Of a stretch of 9,333 bases of DNA, positions 4,758 to 9,333 are shown one piece after another. This stretch comes from Candidatus Dormiibacterota bacterium. GTDB lineage: Bacteria > Chloroflexota > Dormibacteria > Aeolococcales > Aeolococcaceae. Made by a program: the position numbers and the translations under genes. The DNA lies in assembly GCA_003135255.1 (NCBI GenBank), contig PLAX01000105.1:1816-11148 (forward strand), given 5' to 3'. The notes under the pieces are model-generated. The model saw only the letters and a list, made by a program, of their open reading frames with translations. It was not told the DNA's origin and made no database searches. Within the stretch, counting starts at the first letter, position 1, and each line of letters begins with the position of its first letter.

Positions 4758-7540
4758 GAGGTCGATTCTCCGCCATCCGCCGTCCCGCCGACGAATTCGG
4801 CGACCCGGGCGACCACGCCGGAGACCGGCTCGCGCGCCACGTTGGCGGGCGGCAGCGCCTCCAGGAAGCGCCGCGCGTAGTCCCGGGTCTGGAGGCGGGA
4901 GTCCGCGATCACCACCACGCCCCGATCGGTGCCCGAGCGGATCAGCCGGCCGAATCCCTGGCGCAGCCGGATCACCGCCTCGGGGAGCACGTAGCTCCCG
5001 AAGGGATCGCGCAACTCGGCGGTCCGAGCACGGACCAGCGGGTCGGTGGGGACGGCGAAGGGGAGCTTGGCGATGATCACGCACTGGAGGGCGTCGCCGG
5101 GGACGTCGATCCCCTCCCAGAAGGTGCTGGTGCCGAGCAGCACGGTGCGCGGATTCTCGACGAAGGAGGCCAGGAGCTGACGCCGGGTCCCGTCGAGGCC
5201 CTGGGCGACGACGGAGATCTGGCTGCCGGCAAGCCGCCGGCCGACCAGATCGCGGACGCGGCGCAGCGCCCCGTACCCCGTGAAGAGGCCGAGGGTGCGG
5301 CCGCCCAGCCGGCGCCCGATGCCGGCGGTGATGGTCGCCAGCGCCTGCTCGTACTCGGGATCGTCGTAGGGAGGGATGTCGGTGACCACGATGCAGAGGG
5401 CCTGGGTCAGGTAGTCGAACGGTGACGGCAGCGCCAGCTCCTCGGTACGCGCCCCCAGCCCGAGCCGCTCCCGGACAAAGCCGAAGTCCCCGGCGATGGC
5501 GAGCGTGGCCGAGGTCAGCACCACGGTGCGGGCCGCGTCCAGGAGCCCCTCGCCGAGGGCGGTTCCCGCCGCCACCGGCGCGTCGCGCAGCTCCGCCTGC
5601 TCGGCGCGCAGCTCCATCCAGGCGACATGTCCGTCCCGCCGCTGGAGGAGCACGTCGTCGATGGCGCCCGCCGACCCCTCGAGGGCGGACGCCGCCAGCG
5701 CCAGCTCCTCCGCCTCTCGATCCGGCTGCGGGAGGAGATCAGTCTGGAGGCAGGCCGGACCCGCCGCGCGGAGAGCCTCGGCAGCCCGCCGGAGGACGGA
5801 GACGGCGTGGCGCGCGTTGCGCACCAGGGGCTGCAGCCGCGGCTCGACGAGAAGCTCGTCGGTCACGCTCAGGCTCCCGGTCGGTGCTCCTCCTCCCCCG
5901 CCGAGGCGCTCGGTGAGCAGCCCCTTGGCCTCCCCGAAGAGCCCGTTGGCGGCGTCGCGGCAGGCCTCGAGGGCACTCGCCAGACCGGCATCCAGGACGT
6001 CGGGGAGGCGATCGAGGGGCCGGAGGACATCCGCGCTCCGGAGCCGGTGCCCGCCCGCCTGGGTGGCCTGCTCCTCGAGGTGATGGGCCTCGTCGACGAC
6101 GAGTGCCGAGTAATCCCCGAGCAGGTGTCCCTCCGCGGACTCGTCGCTGAGCAGGAGGGCATGGTTGGTCACCACCAGCTCGGCCGTCGCCGCCGTCCGC
6201 CGCGCCGCGACCATGTGGCACGCGCCATTGCCCCAATTGGCGCAGGCGCTGCCCAGGCAGTCATCCCCGGTCGATTCGACGGCACGCCAGAGATCGCGGT
6301 CCAAGGCTCCGAGGTGCAGCTCCGCCCGGTCCCCGGTGCGGGTGAGGTCGAGCCAGCGCAGCAGCTTGAGCTTGAACCTGATGACGTCGAGGTCCGCCCC
6401 GCGCGGGCCGACGTCGCCGCGGCGGAGGTGGCGCTGGAAACGCCGCAGGCTGATGTAGTGGCTGCGACCCTTGAGCATCGCCCATCCGAGCGGGCGGGGA
6501 AGGTGAGGCTGCAGGGCGGGCAGCTCTCGCGCGGCGATCTGCTCCTGGAGGGTGATGGTGTGGGTGGCGACCACCGCCCGGCCGCGGCCCCGCTCGATCC
6601 AGATGGCGAGTGGGGCGAGGTAGCCGAGCGTCTTCCCCACCCCCGTTCCCGCCTCGACGAGGAGGCGCCCGCCGCGCTCCAGGCTCTGGGCGACGGCCCG
6701 TGCCATCTGCTCCTGGGTCTCCCGATACTCGTAACCCGGGCGCTCGGCGAGCGGACCTCCGGGACCGATCAGGCGGACGGCGGCGTCGGCCAGGGGCCCG
6801 AAGAGAAGCGAGTCGCGCCCGCTCCGGGTGGGATCCTCGGCTCCGGCGGTGCCGGTGGCCGCCGCTCCCGCCGCTCGGACCGGCGCCGTCGCCAGGCTCT
6901 CGCCGCCGGGGTGCGCGCGGGCCTCCAGCTCGGGGTGCGCGCCCCGCTCGGCCACGGCGAGGTCGAAGAAGTGCCCGAGCGACGTTCCCGCCTGGGCGGC
7001 GACACGATGCATCTCCATGAAGGTCGACCGCCGCAGGGAGGCCGCCTCCACCAGCAGCCATCGGAAGAGCTCCGCGGTCGCCTGTGCGTCGCTCAGGGCG
7101 CGGTGGGGACGCTCGTGATGGAGCCCGAGCTGACGGCTGAGCGCCCCGAGGTTGTGGCTGCCGGCGAGCGGGAGCAGGATGCGGCCGAGCTCGAGCGTGT
7201 CCATCGCCTCTCTCCGACCAAAGGTGTCGGGGAGGAGCTGGCTGCAGAAGGCGAGGTCGAAGGCGGTCCCGTGGCCGACCAGCTCGGCACCCTCGCAGAA
7301 CTCGGCGAGCTGGGCCATGGCCTCGAGCGGGGACGGCTGGCCGTCCAGATCGGCGCTGGTGATACCGGTCAGCCGCTGGACCGGTAGCGGAACCGCGATG
7401 CCCGGGTCGACCAGGAGCTGGAGCTCGCGGATGGTCACCCCGTCCTCCCTGAAACGGACGGCCCCGATCTCGATGACCCGCTCACTCTTGGGCGACAGCC
7501 CGGTGGTCTCGAGATCGAAGGAGACGAGCTCGGTGGTCAT
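4751..7540 (-). CDS. dinG: DnaQ-like 3'-5' exonuclease fused to a DinG-family (XPD-like) helicase
   Basis: The 929-residue protein has two domains, the architecture and length of Bacillus-type DinG (about 930 residues). Residues 1-165 are a DEDDh exonuclease with a full active site: Asp9 and Glu11 in FDLETTG, Asp95 in HGTAFD, His146 and Asp151 in PHRALSDA. An Ala/Gly/Pro-rich linker (about 200-245) leads to a superfamily 2 helicase with Walker A EAGTGVGKT (296-304), DEAH (483-486), TSATL, GTSTFWEGIDVPG and motif VI QGFGRLIR. The iron-sulfur region is unusual. Cys428, Cys433 and Cys441 are present, but the first cysteine, expected in KGRSNYLCL, is Ser364 (KGRSHYISL). The family acts on DNA repair intermediates, R-loops or single-stranded ends; whether this protein unwinds DNA or mainly degrades it is not decidable here. 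The ATG overlaps the plsC stop as TGATG. A longer in-frame ORF running back over plsC is not part of the gene. Confidence 0.96.
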   Translation of the reverse strand: MTTELVSFDLETTGLSPKSERVIEIGAVRFREDGVTIRELQLLVDPGIAVPLPVQRLTGITSADLDGQPSPLEAMAQLAEFCEGAELVGHGTAFDLAFCSQLLPDTFGRREAMDTLELGRILLPLAGSHNLGALSRQLGLHHERPHRALSDAQATAELFRWLLVEAASLRRSTFMEMHRVAAQAGTSLGHFFDLAVAERGAHPELEARAHPGGESLATAPVRAAGAAATGTAGAEDPTRSGRDSLLFGPLADAAVRLIGPGGPLAERPGYEYRETQEQMARAVAQSLERGGRLLVEAGTGVGKTLGYLAPLAIWIERGRGRAVVATHTITLQEQIAARELPALQPHLPRPLGWAMLKGRSHYISLRRFQRHLRRGDVGPRGADLDVIRFKLKLLRWLDLTRTGDRAELHLGALDRDLWRAVESTGDDCLGSACANWGNGACHMVAARRTAATAELVVTNHALLLSDESAEGHLLGDYSALVVDEAHHLEEQATQAGGHRLRSADVLRPLDRLPDVLDAGLASALEACRDAANGLFGEAKGLLTERLGGGGGAPTGSLSVTDELLVEPRLQPLVRNARHAVSVLRRAAEALRAAGPACLQTDLLPQPDREAEELALAASALEGSAGAIDDVLLQRRDGHVAWMELRAEQAELRDAPVAAGTALGEGLLDAARTVVLTSATLAIAGDFGFVRERLGLGARTEELALPSPFDYLTQALCIVVTDIPPYDDPEYEQALATITAGIGRRLGGRTLGLFTGYGALRRVRDLVGRRLAGSQISVVAQGLDGTRRQLLASFVENPRTVLLGTSTFWEGIDVPGDALQCVIIAKLPFAVPTDPLVRARTAELRDPFGSYVLPEAVIRLRQGFGRLIRSGTDRGVVVIADSRLQTRDYARRFLEALPPANVAREPVSGVVARVAEFVGGTADGGESTSW
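4768..4771 (-). promoter_or_regulatory. Shine-Dalgarno GGAG before the nitrilase-type glutaminase gene
   Basis: GGAG on the minus strand ends 10 bases before the ATG at 4757, inside the last codons of dinG. The spacing favours that ATG over the GTG at 4754. Most other junctions in the window lack a clear Shine-Dalgarno sequence, so this gene may have some independent ribosome loading in addition to coupling. Assignment is by motif and spacing only. Confidence 0.5.
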
Positions 7541-8250
7541 CAGGCGAGGGGCGGGGTCACCGCCCGGTAGTCCGTCGTCCCATCGAAGATGCCGCGGCGC
7601 GACGAGGGAAGGACCTCCGCGATCCGCTGCATGAGCAGGTCCGAGACCTCCTGGTTGGACCGGCGCGGGCCTCCCGGGTCCTCGGGGGGCAGTGGGGCGG
7701 CGCGCCCGAACCGGACGTGCACCGGAGCGTGGCGGGGCCGGATCGACCCGAGGGGCAGGGCGCGCTCGGTGCCCCAGATTCCCACCGGGAGGATCGGCAC
7801 CCCGGCCCTCCGGGCCAGGAAGCCGGCGCCCGGGTGGGGACGCTGCAGCACCCCGTCCGGGCTGCGGTGGCCCTCGGGGTAGACCAGCACGGCATGTCCC
7901 TGACGCATCAATCCCACCGCCTGGCGGAGCGCCGCCCGGTCCGCGCTGCCGCGCACCACCGGAAAGGCGTGGTAGCCGACGATGAAGAAGCGGGTGAGCG
8001 GTGAGTGGAAGTAGTCGCTCTTGGCCATGAAGTAGAGATCGCGGCGGGGCATGTAGGCGCCCACGATGGGCGGGTCCGCGGCGCCCACATGGTTGCTCAC
8101 CACCAGCAGGCCGCCCCGTGCAGGGACCTTCTCCGTGCCGGCGACGTCGAGGAGATCGCCGATGACCGCGCGGCAGACGAGGCGCGACACCGCTGTCATC
8201 CACCGGTAGTTGATGTCGAGCCCGGACGGCGAGAGGTGGGTGCGGGTCAC
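7540..8250 (-). CDS. plsC: PlsC-type 1-acyl-sn-glycerol-3-phosphate acyltransferase (lysophospholipid acyltransferase family)
   Basis: A 236-residue member of the PlsC acyltransferase family, which transfers an acyl chain to lysophosphatidic acid to make phosphatidic acid on the cytoplasmic face of the membrane. The catalytic HX4D motif is NHVGAAD with His54 and Asp59. Motif II lies around MAKSDYF and FPVVRGSAD (96-104). The substrate-binding motif is YPEGHRS (124-130), with His where EGTRS is usual. Motif IV is the VPILPVGIWGTE segment. The N-terminal 40 residues contain a moderately hydrophobic stretch but no clear transmembrane helix. The GTG start at 8250 shares a GTGA overlap with the cmk stop. 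An in-frame ATG at codon 18 is an alternative start that would also keep every motif. The cmk-plsC adjacency is widespread. The exact acyl acceptor cannot be fixed from sequence. Confidence 0.92.
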   Translation of the reverse strand: MTRTHLSPSGLDINYRWMTAVSRLVCRAVIGDLLDVAGTEKVPARGGLLVVSNHVGAADPPIVGAYMPRRDLYFMAKSDYFHSPLTRFFIVGYHAFPVVRGSADRAALRQAVGLMRQGHAVLVYPEGHRSPDGVLQRPHPGAGFLARRAGVPILPVGIWGTERALPLGSIRPRHAPVHVRFGRAAPLPPEDPGGPRRSNQEVSDLLMQRIAEVLPSSRRGIFDGTTDYRAVTPPLA

Positions 8251-8909
8251 AGGCCGGCAGCCCGGCAGAGGGAGAGAGCCATCTCCACCATCTCGTCAAC
8301 GCCGTGGGTCCCGGTGTCGATGACCACCGCGTCGGGGGCCGCGGCCATCGCCCGCGCGTCACCGCTGTCGCGGCCGGAGATCTCGGCGGCGAGTGTCTCG
8401 GGGTCGACGGCGGCCCCCTCCCGCTCGAGCTGTGCCGCGCGCCGGGCAGAGCGGAGGGCAGCCGTCGCCTGCAGGTAGAGCTTCACCACCGCCTCCGGGA
8501 AGACCACCGTGCCGCAGTCCCGCCCCACCCCGACCGCCCCCCGCATGGCGGGTGCGCGCTGGAGGGAGAGGAGATGACGGCGGACCTCGGGGAGCTGGCT
8601 GACGGTGGTGAGGAGCGCTGCGTGCCGGGGATCGCGGATCTCGGCTCCGGGATCGATACCGTCCACCCGCACCTCCCAGCTGTCGTCGTCGGGCGCGGTG
8701 TTGATCTCGATGGCGACGCTCCTGGCCAGCTCGGCGATGCGATCGAGGTCGCCGGCCCCGAGGCCTGCCCGGATCGCGGCCACGATGACGGCGCGGTAGA
8801 AGAGGCCGGTGTCGATGAACGGGAGGTCCAGGGCCAGGGCCAGCCGGCGTCCAAGTGTCGTCTTGCCACTCCCCGCCGGCCCGTCCACGGTGACGACGCG
8901 AATGGTCAC
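8247..8909 (-). CDS. cmk: (d)CMP kinase (cytidylate kinase)
   Basis: Phosphorylates CMP and dCMP to the diphosphates with ATP, feeding nucleic acid and phospholipid precursor pools. It has 220 residues, the normal bacterial length. The P-loop is GPAGSGKT at 10-17, followed by FIDTGLFYRA (31-40), the equivalent of the usual YLDTGAMYRA nucleotide-binding segment. TVSQLPEVR (102-110) and LLSLQR (113-118) match the CMP-binding region, VGRDCGTVVFP (128-138) matches the GRDIGTVVFP signature, and RDSGDAR (180-186) corresponds to the lid arginine motif. The GTG start at 8909 overlaps the stop of the pseudouridine synthase as GTGA; a G-rich GGTGGGG lies about 11 bases upstream. The linked CTP demand of phospholipid synthesis fits its position next to plsC, though that is inference. 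Confidence 0.97.
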   Translation of the reverse strand: MTIRVVTVDGPAGSGKTTLGRRLALALDLPFIDTGLFYRAVIVAAIRAGLGAGDLDRIAELARSVAIEINTAPDDDSWEVRVDGIDPGAEIRDPRHAALLTTVSQLPEVRRHLLSLQRAPAMRGAVGVGRDCGTVVFPEAVVKLYLQATAALRSARRAAQLEREGAAVDPETLAAEISGRDSGDARAMAAAPDAVVIDTGTHGVDEMVEMALSLCRAAGL

Positions 8910-9333
8910 GGGGCCGTCATCCCCACCGCCGCGTAGAGCGCCTCGAGCTCGGCGGGGGTCAGGAGCCGGGCTCGGCCCTCCTCCAGATGGCCGAGCTTGA
9001 GAGGGCCGAGTCCGACCCTGACCAGGTCCAGGACTGGAGCGCCCAGGGCCGCGCAGAGGCGTCGGATCTCCCGCTTGCGCCCCTCGCCCATGGTCACCTC
9101 GATGAGGTCGGCCCGCGTCGCGCTCGGCCGCCGGACGCCGAGCGGCCGGGCGAGGCCGTCCTCCAGCTCCACGCCCTCCAGCAAGCGCTCGATGTCGGCA
9201 TCGTTCAGGCCGCGACCGAGGACGACCCGGTAGCGCTTGGCCACCCCGTAGCGGGGATGGGTGAGCCGGTGGGCCAGGTCTCCGTCCGAGCTGAGCAGGA
9301 GCAGCCCGCGGCTGTCGGCGTCGAGCCGCCCCA
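8906..9333 (-). CDS. rluB: RsuA/RluB/RluE/RluF-family pseudouridine synthase, N-terminus cut by the right edge
   Basis: C-terminal 141 residues of an rRNA pseudouridine synthase that isomerises a specific uridine. The visible part starts at the catalytic motif GRLDADSRGLLLLS, whose Asp is the family nucleophile, and continues through DGDLAHRLTHPRYG, AKRYRVVL, the EGRKREIRRLCAALG motif and a terminal VGLGPLKLG...LTPAELEAL segment. The N-terminal S4 RNA-binding domain and the first part of the catalytic domain must lie beyond the window. The stop overlaps the cmk start as GTGA. The name rluB (large-subunit rRNA, helix 90 region) rests on adjacency to cmk, as in scpA-scpB-rluB-cmk clusters. From this fragment alone RsuA, RluE or RluF specificity cannot be excluded. 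Confidence 0.93.
   Translation of the reverse strand, partial: GRLDADSRGLLLLSSDGDLAHRLTHPRYGVAKRYRVVLGRGLNDADIERLLEGVELEDGLARPLGVRRPSATRADLIEVTMGEGRKREIRRLCAALGAPVLDLVRVGLGPLKLGHLEEGRARLLTPAELEALYAAVGMTAP

Noticed and set aside
5627..7387. A 586-codon open frame on the plus strand opposite dinG.
   Set aside because: It lies wholly inside a gene with intact exonuclease and helicase motifs, and its translation is compositionally biased without conserved motifs.
7541..8362. The dinG frame stays open about 820 bases upstream of its ATG, over plsC and the end of cmk.
   Set aside because: The added residues are Pro/Arg/Gly-rich and unlike any DinG N-terminus. The ATG at 7540 immediately precedes the exonuclease motif FDLETTG and abuts the plsC stop.
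1..9333. Possible defence system, mobile element, CRISPR array, tRNA or other RNA gene.
   Set aside because: Every base is accounted for by nine housekeeping coding regions; I saw no direct-repeat array, terminal inverted repeats, transposase motifs or tRNA-like cloverleaf.

Overview
The window is a stretch of chromosomal housekeeping DNA from a high-GC bacterium (roughly 70% GC by eye). All nine genes I can support lie on the minus strand, so transcription runs from the right edge to the left. In that order they are: the end of an RsuA/RluB-type pseudouridine synthase (cut by the right edge), cytidylate kinase (cmk), a PlsC-type acyltransferase, a DnaQ-DinG exonuclease/helicase fusion, a stand-alone nitrilase-type glutaminase, NAD+ synthetase (nadE), the 16S rRNA ribose methyltransferase rsmI, methionyl-tRNA synthetase (metG), and a TatD-family metal-dependent DNase (cut by the left edge).

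The packing is extreme. Each of the eight junctions is an overlap of 1 to 8 bases between one gene's stop codon and the next gene's start codon (GTGA, GTGA, TGATG, ATGGTGA, GTGACTGA, CTGA, ATGA, ATGA). No intergenic base remains in 9.3 kb, so there is no room for an intergenic promoter, terminator, riboswitch or RNA gene. I saw no tRNA, rRNA, CRISPR array, insertion sequence or attachment site. The layout implies one polycistronic transcript with translational coupling throughout, and its promoter must lie beyond the right edge unless promoters sit inside genes.

Three functional blocks can be seen. The right block (rluB-cmk-plsC) resembles the scpA-scpB-rluB-cmk neighbourhood of many Gram-positive-related bacteria. 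The left block (rsmI-metG-tatD) is a common bacterial translation and nucleic-acid-maintenance cluster. Between them are dinG and a two-gene version of glutamine-dependent NAD+ synthetase, in which the ammonia-generating glutaminase and the synthetase are separate overlapping genes. The DnaQ-DinG fusion, the split NadE and the gene order point to a high-GC Terrabacteria lineage such as Chloroflexota or Dormibacterota. This is inference from gene order and domain architecture, not proof.

I found no new defence, mobile or biosynthetic system. The points worth a second look are: rsmI has no ATG, GTG or TTG start that keeps its conserved N-terminus, and appears to start at CTG; DinG has Ser in place of the first iron-sulfur cysteine while keeping the other three; NadE is split; and a five-glycine run sits in the RsmI loop that usually carries a PTDR-like motif.
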